From Manihot esculenta (lineage: Eukaryota > Streptophyta > Magnoliopsida > Malpighiales > Euphorbiaceae): DNA of 64,000 nucleotides. How positions within the stretch are numbered: position 1 is the first letter of the stretch; each line of letters begins with the position of its first letter. Made by a program: the position numbers and the translations under genes. Below are positions 45,388-58,569 of the stretch, one piece after another. The stretch lies in contig NC_035171.2 in assembly GCF_001659605.2 (NCBI RefSeq), forward strand, positions 10,384,256 through 10,448,255, read 5' to 3'. Below the pieces are notes generated by a model. That model was not told the DNA's origin, ran no database searches, and saw nothing but the letters and a program-made list of their open reading frames with translations.

Positions 45388-48300
45388 TCAGCGATCAGCA
45401 AGTGCTATAAGCTGCTCAACCACGCTTGGATCTGCCAGTGTGCTTGTGTCCCCAAGCTCATCTAACTGCCTGGAAGCAATCTTTCTCAGAATCCTCCTCA
45501 TTATCTTTCCGCTCCTTGTCTTTGGAAGGCCAGGAGCCCAGTGGATTTTGTCAGGTGCGGCAAATGCTCCTATCTGAAATGTGGAACAATAATGTGTCAG
45601 AGAATGCAGCTGATACAAACATGTATTTAGAACCAATTTCTTTGGTTGCCAGGACTTCTGAAGTTGAGGGGAGTGGATGCGAGGAATTGGGTAGTTTGTA
45701 TACTAATCAATTCACCATTCAGTCAAAACCTCATCTCTCTAGACTCCAGACAAGTAAATAGGCCTTATGATTTAGACAAATGGGTGCACAATTGAAAGGA
45801 CCATTAGAGGTGTGTCACAAAAACCACAATTCTCGGTAACCATAAAAGAAGAAGAAGAAGAGTTTAGGGAGAAGAGATAGAATAGAGAGAGAGAGAGAGA
45901 AGAGAAGAAGAGAAGTATTTGAGAAAGAGAGAGATAAGTCTTCATTGATCTTGGAAGATGATCAATACAGCTCAACTATAGTCTTTTATACCATAGCTGG
46001 AAGGTAGTTACAACTAACTCTACAATCTACAACTATACTGTCACTTAACATCTTTTCCCTCCAAATCCTAAGCCTACTTATTCCTATATTTTCTTTATAT
46101 GTGACAATACCCCTCCCTTGAGAACCTTCTTGTCCCCAAGAAGGTTAAAAGGCTGGAAACTAAGACTGATTAAAAGTCTTATCTTCCCAAGTTGCATCTT
46201 CAGGTGGCAAATTTTTTCACTTGATGAGACCTTGAAAAACACCGACCCTTTCCTGTCAATTGTTATGGTACGCACAAACAGCTGCCCCAATTTATGAACA
46301 GAAAAATTGGAAATAGAGGCATCATTGTCACTCTTATGGTATTTTTCAACATTTTAATGCACAAATCCTCCCTGACAAAATGACACTTTCTTCTTTTGCC
46401 GCCTCCACATTTCAAATGCATCCTCTTTGAGTATTATATGCCTACATGATCCCAGCATAAGTATACTATTCCCCAAATTCCAAGACTCGTTTCTGACACC
46501 CTTCTTCTTCATAAACTTTCACATCCTTTTCTTGATTTGATATATTCTCAACAAGAACATCATTCTTGTGTTCAAACACTTCAAAAATTCCAACAGCAAA
46601 AAGACTATATTCAATATTTTCTCCGGTTATAGAACGAATCCCAATTTTTGTCCTTGGAGAAGACACCTTCTTCCAAGTGTTGCAATTAGTGAGTGTCACC
46701 CTCTGCCCCAGTTTTCCTTCAGAGATATTTCCAAGCTCCAGTTCTTGAGATCTTGAATTTACAAGGGAAGCTTCAAAGACGTTTTCATGCTAAAAACCTT
46801 GAATATTCTCATCATTTGTATCATTGACATCCTTAGGTTCTTTGCCCTCAAACGCAATCAGTTCTATCTTTGGCAAAATAGATTCAACAACACGATAGTT
46901 TACACAATCACCTTGGCCTTTGGCATATATCCAAGATTGGGGTTAGGAAGCAACCCTCTGTTTTCCAAAACCTTACTTTCAGCGACTCTGTTTACTTGAG
47001 ACTCTTTGAGTTGCTGCATTTTTTCTTTACCCTCATCCTTCATGTCCTTCAGTATAATACTCATAAAAGCACGCACTTCTTCATTGAATTTGTTGTTCTC
47101 ATCATCAGATTTACTGAATTTTTCTTTCAGTACCTCCAGATCGTGGACATTTTTCTGCACTGTCGATTGCAAAATGCTTAATTGCTTCTCCAATTCTGCA
47201 ACCCTAACTGCTTCTTGGCGATCCTCACTTCTTGGCCTACCACCACACTTCTTGAGATGTTCCTCATCATATTTTCTTATTTTTCTTTCAGTAGTTTCCA
47301 ATAATCTTCAAGATCCTCTAGGTCCAAAGATTGTACTTCCATATTATGAAGAAAAGAAAACCAAGATATGTATTATCATAGAAACAAAAGATTTAAAGAA
47401 AGAATTAGGAACAGTGGAAAAATAGAACCAAACAAGAAAGTAAGTGAAGAAATGAATTAGATATTACCAGAATTTCAAGAAACAGATTTCTTGAGATACA
47501 GGAATTGAGAAATTAAAGAAGTGAAGAACCAGAAAACAACTAGAAAAAGAAGAAAACCTGATTCAAGAATTCAAGAAAGAACAAAAAGAAGGATAGAAAT
47601 TTTAATGAAATAAAGAAGAAACAGAGACCAGAAAGAAAAGAAAAGAAATTTCAGGGAACAAAAAGAATAAAAATTACAGGAAGAAAGAGAAGAATCTTAG
47701 AAAAGAAGGAAAGAAGGAATATAGGGAAGAAAGAAAAGAAATTTCAGGGAAGAAGAAAGAAGAATTAGAGGGAAAGAAAGAAAAAAAAAGAGCAGAAAGA
47801 AACCTGATTCTGCCATGGATGCGACCTAAATCAGCCATTTGCAGCTCAATCCCACTCGAAAACAAGCTCGGATACCAATTTGTCACAAAAACTCTAATTG
47901 TGGGTCTGGTAACCATAAAAGAAGAAGAAGCAGAAGAGTTTAGGGAGAAGAGATAGAATAGAGAGAGAGAAGAAGAGAAGTATTTGAGAGAGAGAAAGAA
48001 ATAATGCTTCATCGATCTTGGAAGATGATCAATACAGCTCAACTATAGTCTTTTATACTGTAGCTGGAAGGTAGTTACAACTAACTTTACAATCTACAAC
48101 TATACAGTCACTTAAACATCTTTCACCTCCAAATCCCTGAGCCTACTTATTCCTATATTTTCTTTATATGTGACAAGATCATCTCAGATCTTTTCTTTTT
48201 CATTATGCATGTCTAACCACTTGATCATATGATTGAAGTTTTTATGCACATGGCCAGATGCATCTTGAAAGATAAGTGAAAAGGCTAAACTGTCCAAATA

Positions 48301-51300
48301 GAAGTTTGCATATTGCATTCAAAATATGTCATACTAGAATTGTTGGACTGGGTATGGACCTGATTTCGCACTGTGAGGATAAGACTTTTCCTAAGCTCTT
48401 CACTGTAAGGAACACCCTCCACAAGAGTGACAAATGCATAAATACCCTGTCCTTTAACCTGACATTAAGAAAACAATGAAGTCAAAGCTGAGATAGTGAA
48501 CAATGCACTTACTACTCTCTCTCTCTCTCTCTCACGTGCAGAAGAGCACACACACACACACAGAGGGTTACCTCATGCTCAACACCAACTACAGCAGCTT
48601 CTGCACATTGGGGATGAAAAACAAGAGCAGATTCCACTTCTGCTGTGCCAATACGATGACCACTACACAAAGAAGAAATGATAAAATAACATTTAGAAAT
48701 GTAACACGAATATACCACCAAAACAAAAAATGCATTCACGGACAAGGATTTAACAGCTTCAAATTTTATTGTCGCTTATCTTTACAAGAACACTCTATGA
48801 AGAGGATTTTTACCTCAAACACAAGTATTGGTGTAGTATTGGCAGGCTATTATTCATAAAATTTTCATTTATCACAATGTTTGATCTTTTATTTTCAGTC
48901 CATTGTAATCCTGAACTCAGATTTCCATTATCTAGCCATCATAGTGCTTTACTGAAGTTATGAAGGAAAAAGGATTGATAGGTAATTCTTGGCCACGGGC
49001 CAGTTCCCGTCTGGTTACAGGCTGGAACTGCAACTTCTGCCAGTTTAGTGGTCTCATGGTTCAAACCCGGATGGTTATAGTTTGAAGCGGTTTTTTTCTA
49101 TCAATGTTAACACTTTATACATAATAATATATAAATTTAGAAGATATAGGTTTATAATACATAATTCATTTTGTTTCTAGAGTAAAAAAAAAAAAAAGCA
49201 AACTAAAGGGAACCAGTACTAAAAAAAATAATAATAATAAATTTTGAATTCGGCCAGATCTGGTTCAGAACTAGCAGTTCAAACTAGCCAGTAACGAATC
49301 TGGTTCAAGGAGGAGATATCTGTAACCAGCTCCCCTAATAAACAATTCTGGCACCAAGTTTGACAGTCCAGTTCATTATTTGAACAGGACACCATGAACT
49401 GGACTGAGTCCAAGTCCAGTAACACCCAACACTCATATTGAATAGATAAATGAAAGAAATACCATTAAAAATGTGCGTAGCACACAACTACGTAGTTTGA
49501 CTTTTCAAGAAATTTAATGAAGCTGCTAAGAACAATCCCCAAAAAGATTGACACTCAATCAAAATGATTGATGATTCCACTTCTGCAGTTTTTTCTTTGC
49601 CAAATGATCCTATCATAGCTTCCTAGTAGTGCTTCAAGAAGCCAATCTATTATAAATCAAGAATACTTCACACGTTTTCCTTCTTCCAATATTTAAGAAG
49701 ACATCAACTTTTAACCCTAGCGAGCATTATGTTTTCTCATGATAGTCCATCATAATAATGCACAACTTATCTGACAATGAAATATGTGAGTTGTAGCATT
49801 TTATGCGTTAAGAATTCATATCGTGACAAAAGGCAAGGAGAAACACTGGAAGTTAGTAACAATCGACATTGCAAATTTGACTAGGAAGAGAGAGAACAAA
49901 AAGGCATAGAAACTAGGCATAGCTCACTGCTCTATACTAATCCAATAAATTAGCATTGTCCAGATAGTTATAGGACAATAAGAGAAAGTGTCACCTACCT
50001 AACATTGATGACATCATCAACTCTTCCAGTTAGCCAGTAGTATCCATCCTTGTCCCTGAAACATATATGTCAACCATTAGTCCTTTGGCTGACCTTGTGT
50101 CCCGTCCACACCAAGGGAAGAAAGCTTCCAGAGTCCACAGATAAGAGAACATGAAGATCTATTGTAACACATTAGGTCGAATGAAAAAAGACCATTTGAT
50201 CGTAATAATAATAATAATAAAAACATGCCTGCTACAGCCATCACCACTGAAATAATAGCCAGGAAATGGCTTGAAGTATGTGGTTTCATATCTTTCATGA
50301 TCACCATAAAGAGTCCGGAATGCCCCCGGCCAGGAGCTTTTCACACAAAGATACCCACTACACTCTCCTTCAAGCTCAGCACCCTTCTCATCCACTATGA
50401 CAGGCTGCACTTGCACCAGAAGAGGAATGATGAAGAATAAGTTAACATAAAGAGATAAAAGAAAGGCAAAAACATAAAGGCATAAAATCTTTATTTCACT
50501 GAGAACCTGAACACCAAAGAAAGGGAAAGTTGCAGAACCAGGCTTCTGTGGCCAGGCACCCGGCAATGGAGTAATCTGACACATTATAACACTCAATTAT
50601 TATTGAGATATTTACAATGGAGAAAGTGAACAAAACATATACATATAGCAAAAGCAAAAACAAATACAAGAATCATGAAGCCGCTTGTTTTGGGTAGCAA
50701 TGGACAAAATAAAATTACACTAACATAGCGATTTTAGTAAAATTAACAGCGCACGTAAAGAAATGAACTCAAAATACCATAAAGCCACCAGTTTCAGTTT
50801 GCCACCAAGTGTCAGATATAGGACACCTGGAATCTCCAACTACATTGAAAAACCACCTGGAAGAAACAGATTGTGTTACAAATTTTCTGGTGTAAAGATG
50901 TGGTTTCTGATCAGGCAAGAGAGAGAGAGAAAAAAATGAAATAAAAAAGAGGCAAGCAAGAACCTCCAAGCACTTGGATTAATGGGCTCGCCTACACTTC
51001 CAAGGACCCGTAAGGATTTTCGTGAATAGCGAGTAACATACTGCATTATCAGAAACAGCTAATATCAATAATAGTATCCAAGCATGAGCAAAAGCGACTC
51101 TATAAGTGAGAAAATAATAAAATATGGATAAACAGATTTTACAATCCCTAAAAAGGAAAATAGGCACCATAAATAACAAATAAAATTAAACTTGTGCAAC
51201 ATATGACTAAAAGATTCAAGCAGAACTCTTTCATAATAAAATAATAAAAGCATATTTCTTTCACAAATAGGTCCTAGTTTACTTCCTCCAAATCTTCATT

Positions 51301-54300
51301 GCAAAAGCGTAATGATGTTAAGTATAAATAAAGACCAAAAGCATAATGGATCCAAGCCACAAGATGCATAAAGACTTGAGCTTGAGGGAAACTATAAAAC
51401 TAGATCACAAATTTCCAAATACGAAATGTGAAATCAACTCCATATAGCTTAGAAACCACTGTTGAATTTCAACCTACTCATGATTAGGAAAACTATTATG
51501 AATGTTTCAAACCACAGATTTCTGATGTAACAAAGGATAAATATCTTGCCTCATCACCATCACGCATGAGAGACCGCACCAATGTGGGGGCAGTATAAAA
51601 TATTGTCACTTTGAATTTATCAACAATATCCCAACAGCGTCCAGGATCGGGATAATTTGGAGCCTGCAAGCAATTTGCTATTAAATGGAGATACTTACAA
51701 ATCCGTGTCAATCAATAGAAGATTAACTGAAGGGGACCTGTTCACATCAAATTAAACCCTATAGATAGCCTCTACTTGAAATGGTGTTGCTGGTAGAAAA
51801 GCACTATACTACAGTTGTCAAGATACAAGGCCTCTACATTTTTACATATCTTAATAAGCTTCTGCAAGTGTCATATTATGATTAACAACTAAATTTTCTT
51901 CAACAACATTCTTCTGTTTATGTACCTCCTTGATTTCTACTCCTTAGTCCTTGCCATTCTGCTTTTCTTGGTTTCCAATTCTCTTTGCTTTATAGAACAA
52001 AGTATCCAAACTGTCAAAGAACTTTCACAAGTTATAAACCAAGTTTTCATCTCTAGAAATATACTTTATCCTTTCTACCTGGCTTGTACTTTTCCATTTA
52101 TTATGCTAATTTTTCTCTCAGTAATAATTTAAGACACCAGAAATAAAAGTTGGATTATAAGCAAAAATACACCTAGTTTTTTTTGGGACATTACATCAAT
52201 TTTAAAACCTAAATTGAGAAGGACCAAAAAACTTACCCCTTCAAAAACAACAACAGTTGCTCCGTTCAGCATAGGTCCATAAGTTACATAGCTATGCCCA
52301 GTGATCCAACCACAGTCAGCAGTGCACCTGATATTAGAAAAACTCTCAATAGATTTCAAGATGCTATTCAGCTGCTTTGAAATGAAAAACTTTTGACAAA
52401 ACATAAACAATAACAAGTGGGAGTTTCATCAATACCAATAGATATCAGATGGCTTGTAATCAAATGCATACTTGAATGTTGTGGCAGTGTAAACCATATA
52501 TCCTCCAGTTGTATGGAGAACACCCTTTTGGGAAAAGGAAAGAAAGAAAAAAAGAAAGAGAGGGAAAGGGAAATGAAAAATAGGTACAATGAAGAAAAGG
52601 AATAAGTTTGGAATACAGTCAAGAGAAAAGGTAATTCCAATATCGATTGAACAAAGGATTTTAGGCACCTTTGGTTTCCCTGTGCTCCCACTAGTATACA
52701 GCAGAAAAAGAGGATCTTCTGCATCAACCCACTCTACTTCACAATTAGTTGGATATTTAGGGACAACATCCTGAAAGATGTTTATCATTCATCAAACCTC
52801 AAAAATATTATAATCTTAGTTATGAAATCATTCTCAATCGTATAAGCCACCTTTCTAGCATTAACAGAGCCTTATTAACAGGATAACTAATTAAGATTCA
52901 TAGCTATGTACCTTATAGAAAATGATTAAAAATTCATTTAAAATTTTATCCGTTATATAGAAATACTATATTAAAGTAACACAGTAGCACACATAAAGAT
53001 AACTGAAGCCCATTAATACAAAAAAATATTTTCTCCCTAAATGTTTGAGCTGTTCTGTTATAGCTTACCTGCCACCATACATCTCTTCCCTCCTGCCATT
53101 TAGTGCTTTCCCTCTTCATTGCAGATTGATTTTCATAAGTTAAACATACATCTGGTAAAAAATATAAAGGAACCACATGAAAGGTGAAGAAGATGAGCAA
53201 TGCTTAAACAACAGAGCAGTTGTTTAATTTACATACCAACTGAGATCCCATTTTTAGTAGAGTCAACAAGGGCAGAATCAACTATGTCTTTGAGGGGAAT
53301 AACTTTAGAACCTCTTTTGACAGCATTACATGTAATCACTACCTTTGGTTTACAGTCCACAATTCTTTGAGCGAGAGATTCCGCAGAAAATCCTGCAAAC
53401 ACAACCTGATGGAATAAAAAGGTAAGAGGTATTTGCTAACAGAGATGCAAGGATAAATGGAGTTTATAGTTGTGCTCTAGTACCGAGTGGACAGCACCAA
53501 TGCGGGCACAAGCAAGCATTGCAATGGGGAGTTCCATGAGCATGGGTAAATAAATCACAACAGCATCACCCTTTTTAACTCCTTTATCTTTTAAATAATT
53601 GGATAGCTACATAAAAAAAAAAAGGAAAAAAAAAAAAAGAAAAAAGAGAAAAGATGACACCATTAAATCCACCGTCAAGCACTTAATTATTCACATTGTT
53701 GCTCCCGGTAAATATATAACTGAGTAAAAATATATAAATATATATAACCTGACAAACTCTTTGAAGAAGTTGAGAGTAAGTTAAGGAGTCTTGGGAACCA
53801 GGTTCATTGGGCTCCCAGTAAATAGCAACTTTGTCAGCATTTCCAGATTCAACATTTCTATCCAAACAATTGTAACAAATGTTGGTGACACCGCCCTTGA
53901 ACCACTGCGTAATTATACAAATATTGTCACCATTATTATCGATTACAATTATGAAAATGCAGCTTTCAGGTTAGATTTTATGACACTTCCCAATAAAACG
54001 ATAATGAAACTGAACAATGAACTCATTCAAAAAAAAAAATAAAAATTGAAATAATGACCTCAATCTTAATCCTGCCCTCGCGGACATCGAAGTTCTCGGA
54101 CAAAACCGATTTGCCCCATTTCTGCTTCCAGTAAAACTGAGAAGCAATATCGGACCAAAATCCGGCTGGATCTTCAATTGACCTTTTATACATCTCCAAG
54201 TACTGATCTTATCAGAAAAAGAAGAAGAGAAGGACAATTACACTTTCCATTCCTAGTAAATTTCCACAGTTCCATTATCACTAAAGACAAATACTGACCT

Positions 54301-54691
54301 TCTTAGGAGAGGGAACAAGAGCTTGACGAACGAAGTCATCATTAGGGAAAACGAGATCGTCCTCTTCAGAAGCCAAAGCTTCTCCTAAAATAACAGCATT
54401 AAGACCAGTTATTTTCCCGGCGCCGGAAGGCAGAGTAGACATTGACTCAACATGCCTAAGGTGATTTTTGGTTGTCTTGAAATTTTGACCCGCCATCCCG
54501 ATCCCGCGTCGACCAAACCGACGGCAACAAAGACGAGAGGCGGAAGCGGAGGCCGAACGCCTTGCGACTGCTAGAGAAGGTTTGACGAAAGAAACGGCAA
54601 AAATCACGGGAGATATTTGAACAGCTAGAGCTTCACGAGCTGCTCCTACACCATTTCCAACATAACCGCTATATAAGACCGGGGACGCCAT
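45388..54691 (-). CDS. ACS: Acetyl-CoA synthetase, probably plastidial (18 exons, 765 aa)
   Basis: The enzyme activates acetate to acetyl-CoA via acetyl-AMP. Exons (minus, 5' to 3'): 54691-54299, 54202-54059, 53904-53749, 53606-53484, 53405-53237, 53151-53069, 52770-52669, 52524-52436, 52327-52237, 51663-51550, 51040-50964, 50856-50778, 50575-50507, 50404-50229, 50055-49999, 48662-48572, 48458-48360, 45573-45388. Phases add up to one 2298-nt frame. The N-terminal ~70 residues are Ser/Arg/Ala-rich like a plastid transit peptide. Key blocks: the N-terminal [11 protein letters not shown], the nucleotide-binding [10 protein letters not shown] (381-390), [49 protein letters not shown] and [11 protein letters not shown] with catalytic Lys727. 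Introns after 51,550 and 50,229 use GC donors. The last intron is enlarged by an LTR element. The Met at 54,691 gives the best transit peptide; a later Met would shorten it. Confidence 0.95.
45813..46106 (-). repeat. 3' LTR of the intronic element
   Basis: It is highly similar to 47,881-48,175 and includes a GAGAGA/AGAAGA stretch at 45,845-45,930 that varies in length between the two LTRs. The ORF at 45,772-45,975 is this repeat read backwards. Confidence 0.88.
46900..47301 (-). CDS. Gag-like coiled-coil protein of the intronic element (133 codons)
   Basis: A basic start ([18 protein letters not shown]) is followed by '[32 protein letters not shown]', a strong heptad pattern, then charged residues and a short Pro-rich end. 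It lies between the 5' LTR and the pol-like remnant, as a gag would. No zinc knuckle or other named domain is visible. A retroelement-encoded function is inferred from position only. Plus-strand frames at 46,996-47,425 are shadows. Confidence 0.5.
   Translation of the reverse strand: METTERKIRKYDEEHLKKCGGRPRSEDRQEAVRVAELEKQLSILQSTVQKNVHDLEVLKEKFSKSDDENNKFNEEVRAFMSIILKDMKDEGKEKMQQLKESQVNRVAESKVLENRGLLPNPNLGYMPKAKVIV
47866..47877 (-). other. Primer binding site of the intronic element
   Basis: TGGTATCCGAGC on the minus strand starts 3 bases inside the 5' LTR. It differs by one base from the initiator tRNA-Met-type site used by the Tekay-type element at 13,224. Confidence 0.7.
47881..48175 (-). 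repeat. 5' LTR of the intronic element
   Basis: Partner of 45,813-46,106. On the minus strand it starts TGTCACATATAAAG and ends TTTTTGTGACA. The called frame at 47,674-48,042 is not a gene. Confidence 0.88.
48515..48562. repeat. (CT)n and (CA)n microsatellites in an ACS intron, beside an exon
   Basis: A CT run at 48,515-48,532 and a CA run at 48,547-48,562 lie within the intron, ten bases or so from the donor of the exon 48,662-48,572. On the sense strand these read (TG)n and (AG)n just downstream of the donor. Confidence 0.88.
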
Positions 54692-54882
54692 TTTTTATTA
54701 AACCTTGGTTGCTTTAGCTACGCTGTTATCTCTTTCCAAAAAAAAAATCTTAAAAACGTTTATTTTATTTTACAATAAACACCTCCGGCACCTGTTCATA
54801 TGCCAAAATGAAAACGTAAGCTTTTGACATTGGCTATAATTAATTAATTAATTGATTACCATGATTAATATAATTAATCAGA

Positions 54883-55204
54883 GACTAAGATTACCTGGTA
54901 ACAGTGAATTCATTGCCTTCATAATCACTTGTTTAGTGATTTAGTAGAGGAAACCATGGTTAAGAGAAAGAAGAAAGAGATGATGGGAAGGAGGATGGAA
55001 ACTGAGGGAAGGAGAGAAAATGTGGAGGAGTTTGCTGAGGATGATGATGGTGATCTCAATGTCCACAAGTTTGATCACCAAGTCAAAAGGAGCAATTGGC
55101 TATATGTGGTGATGTGTTCAAGCGTTTCTGTCCTTGATGAAGCCCAACTCCAGTTGTTTTTCTTTTGTTGTCATGCTATTTGCTTACCTTTTGTTTGGAA
55201 ATAG
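54883..55204 (-). other. First-exon-like segment, copy 1, upstream of ACS
   Basis: On the minus strand a CT-rich leader-like stretch precedes ATG at 54,922, nine codons (MKAMNSLLP) and a donor-like CCAG|GTAATC at 54,895. The segment is similar to 58,570-58,815, including 'GATTATGAAGGCA' and flanking blocks. No following exon was found: the 200 bases to the ACS start contain stops and no convincing acceptor. The plus-strand 91-codon frame at 54,929-55,204 is highly charged at its start and then Phe/Cys-rich, with no known domain. I read it as antisense noise. Confidence 0.4.
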
Positions 55205-58200
55205 TTTCTTTTTTAAGTAATGTTAGGTTTTAAAAACATTTAACTAGTCCTTGGAAGAAGGCGAGGTTTTTTGGGAGAAGATTAACTCAGAAAATTTATA
55301 AAATTTTCTCATGAAAGTCTTCAAAAAATTTTAAAAATCTTTCGATTTCTCTTAAATAATAAAAAAATATATTATAAAACCATATTTTAAAAAAAATTAT
55401 TATTAAAACAAAATATTAATCTTATTGAGACTTAACCGTATTTTAAAAAACTTCTCCTTTCAAACAAAGTGTTAATATCTTGATCTTTATAAGTCTCGAA
55501 ATCTTATTAGTTTAGCTTTGATTTTTAGAAAAATTAAATTTTTAATTTTTATATTATTTAAGTAACACATTCTTTAATCTATTAATTTAAAAAGTTTATT
55601 AAAATATTTTTAAAATTTTAAAAATATATTAATTAATTTGTTAATTATAAGAAATATATAAAATATTTTTAATAGAAAGAGATTAATTAATAAATAATTA
55701 TTTTTTATATATCACAACTACTATTTACAATTAACAAAATAATTAATTAATATATTTTTGAAAATCTCAAAAAATTTTCAAAATATTTTAAAATTGAGAG
55801 ATTAATTAATTTTTTTATATTATATGAATTAAAATAATATTTTTTTTATTTTTTTATAGACAAGAGTTAAATATTATATTCATATTATAAAAAAATTAAA
55901 TATTTAATAGTTACATTTATAAAATTCACGAGTTAAATAATTAATTTTCAATAATGATTAAATATCGAATGTTATGGATGAGAAATATTAAAGTGCGAAC
56001 CGATTATTTCACATTGTTTGGAAAAAATTATAAGAAGAAGGAAAATGTGTGTTTTTTATTTTCTTTCTTTTTGTTTATATGGATAGAAAATTTAAAAAAA
56101 AAAAAACTTATTTTCTCTATTTTTGGAAGATGAGTGGACAGAAAATAATCAAAATTCAAACTTTATCCCCATTTTTTATAAATTGTATTTTACAAAATTG
56201 AAATTGTCAACAATATTCCAGCAGCTTTCGGGATTAAGATAGCTAGTTATAAATACCGTGTGTTGCGTGGTTTAATTTTTTTTATTTTTATAATATACTT
56301 AAATATGTATTTTTTTATATTTTAGGTTTTAAAATTTATTAATAATGTATTTTTAATTATTTATATTAAGTATAATTAAATTGTGTATTAATATATTGTG
56401 AAATTATATGGCTATCAATTTTTTAAATAAATTTCTTTTCCTTATATAATTTTTAATTATTTTCACATTTTTTTTATAAAAATGTAATATTAAAATATAA
56501 TTTTCATGGCTTTTAAATAAATATTAGCTTTTGATTGATGTAGAACTATGAATATTAACAATTATAGAAAATCTAGTTAAAAATAATTAGAATAAAAATT
56601 ATAATAATATATCAAAAATTTAATTAGTTTCAAATAAGCTAAATAGTATATAATTGATTTTAAAATAAAAATAATTTAAATAAGTAAATAAAAAATTTAA
56701 ATTGAAAATGACAATTAACTGTTTATCATGATGGATTGAAAAAAATATATTTAATTTAATTGGTTAGGTTTTCTTGCTATTTGAATATAAATTCCATTTT
56801 ATGAATATAATTACATTATTAAAAAGAAATCTTATATATATCAAACTCTAAGAAATACATATATATTTTTTCCATAATTAACATATTTTCCTTTTAAAAA
56901 TTTTTTAAAAATATATTTTTTTATTATTTATCTTATTATATAAATTTAAATAATATAAGAATTTTATAAATAAGCTTTTATTAATATTATTCTGTAGTAT
57001 AGGATAGTTAATAATTACAAAATTAATTTCTTTAATAGTTAATATTTATTTTCATTATGATTTTTTCATTAATGTTATTATATTAGTTTTTATTTTTTAA
57101 TCATTTAATTATTGTTAAGATTAATGCATATTGTAACTCATGCAATTAATTAACAAAAACAATTCTTTTATTATTATCATTTAATTATCACAATTATTAT
57201 TAACATTTAAAATAATTATAACTGCTATTAATTTATGTATAAACAAGAATAAAATAAAATAATTTAAATTTTATTGTGTTCCAAATTAATTAAAAACTAT
57301 TACTATAATAGGTGAAAAATAAATAAAATTAATTTTAAGAAAAATATAAAAAATTAATTTAATAATAATAATAATTTAATTTTTTAAATAGAAATTAATC
57401 CAATTGAAAAAAGAATAAAAAATTTTCACATTTACATTTTAAATTTAAAATTTTAAATAATAAAGTTAATTTTTTTATTGTTTATCTCGATTTTAATTAT
57501 TAGTCTCAATTAATTTTAATAAATATTTCTTTAAATTTTATGTGAATTATTATTTTTAAATTCTATTGAATAAAAAAATTTAAATTTATGTTAATTCATA
57601 TTGATTTTCAAAAAAAATTTAAATTTAAGGTAATAAATGTAAATCTTTTTAATTTATTTATCGTAATTATAATAAGAGGACTAAATTAAATATAAAAAAA
57701 TTAATAATAAATTATAATATAATTTTTAAAGTTTTGTTTAATTAATAAAATAATTTTTAAAATATATTTTTTATTTTAACAATATTTTTTAATTTAGTTA
57801 TTTATTTTTTATTTTTATTTGTAGATAAAATTTTAAAATGTAAAAAAAATTAGATTAAAATATACAATATTTTATTTTATTTAATATTATTGATATGAAT
57901 TATAATTTTTCATATATTAAAAATATTCATATAATTTATAATAATATTGAGTATAAATATTTAATTACATATTTTAATATATAATATTTATATGTAAATT
58001 TATCGTAATTGAACTTTATTTATAATAAATATTTATTTAAAATAATATATTTAATATTATATATGATAAATAGAAAATAAATTTATTTTGAATAGAAAAT
58101 TTAAATTAAAGTGTTATATGTTTTATTAATATATAATTTTAAGAATTATATTATAGTTTATTATTAACGTTTTTTTTAGATTCGATTTAATTTTTTTTTT

Positions 58201-58560
58201 AATTACAATTGTAATCGATAGAAGATATATAATTTTATTATTTAAAATTTTAAAGTCGTAGGTAAAAATATGCATTAATGTGAATGTTTTTTTTATTCAA
58301 TAAGCTTTTTAGTAATAATTTATATCTTGAATTAAAAAAATATTAAAATTAATTGAGATAATGTGAAAAAATTAATTTTATTATTTAAAATTTTAAATTT
58401 AAGATATAAATACAAAAATTTATAAACTTCTAAATTTTTTTTATCAATAGCCCTATAAAATTAATCAAGAAATGAAATTTAAATTATATTAAAAAATTAA
58501 ATTAAAATAAATAAAAATTATATTATATTACCATTGCACGGTATTTCGCTTGCATAAAAA
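55205..58560. other. AT-rich intergenic DNA
   Basis: Over 3 kb of very AT-rich sequence with no open frame of note, no LTR ends and no obvious tandem arrays. I see nothing coding in it. Confidence 0.7.
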
Positions 58561-58569
58561 GAGAGGCTA

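Larger units (their letters stand above)
45813..48175 (-). mobile_element. Short non-autonomous LTR retroelement in the last ACS intron (2.36 kb)
   Basis: Two ~295-bp LTRs (45,813-46,106 and 47,881-48,175) begin TGTCACA and end TGTGACA on the plus strand, so their ends are inverted copies. Next to the right LTR, the minus strand shows TGGTATCCGAGC, a near-match to the initiator tRNA-Met primer site. Next to the left LTR it reads CAAGGGAGGGG, a polypurine tract. Transcription would run in the same direction as ACS. The 1.77-kb interior has a gag-like coiled-coil frame and, near 46,140, a pol-end-like piece ('[14 protein letters not shown]') of Ty3/gypsy type. RT and integrase are absent. I saw no matching target-site duplication (AGGTG against AGATC). 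Confidence 0.85.

Noticed and set aside
45598..45761. Plus-strand 111-codon frame at 45,426-45,761
   Set aside because: Its first part is antisense to the last ACS exon, whose protein is unmistakable. The remainder is intron without a domain.
54929..55204. 91-codon plus-strand frame beginning MFSDLVEETMVKRKKKEMM
   Set aside because: It has low-complexity charged residues and then a hydrophobic end, and no known domain. The homologous segment at 58.6 kb does not keep this frame, whereas the opposite-strand mini-exon is kept.
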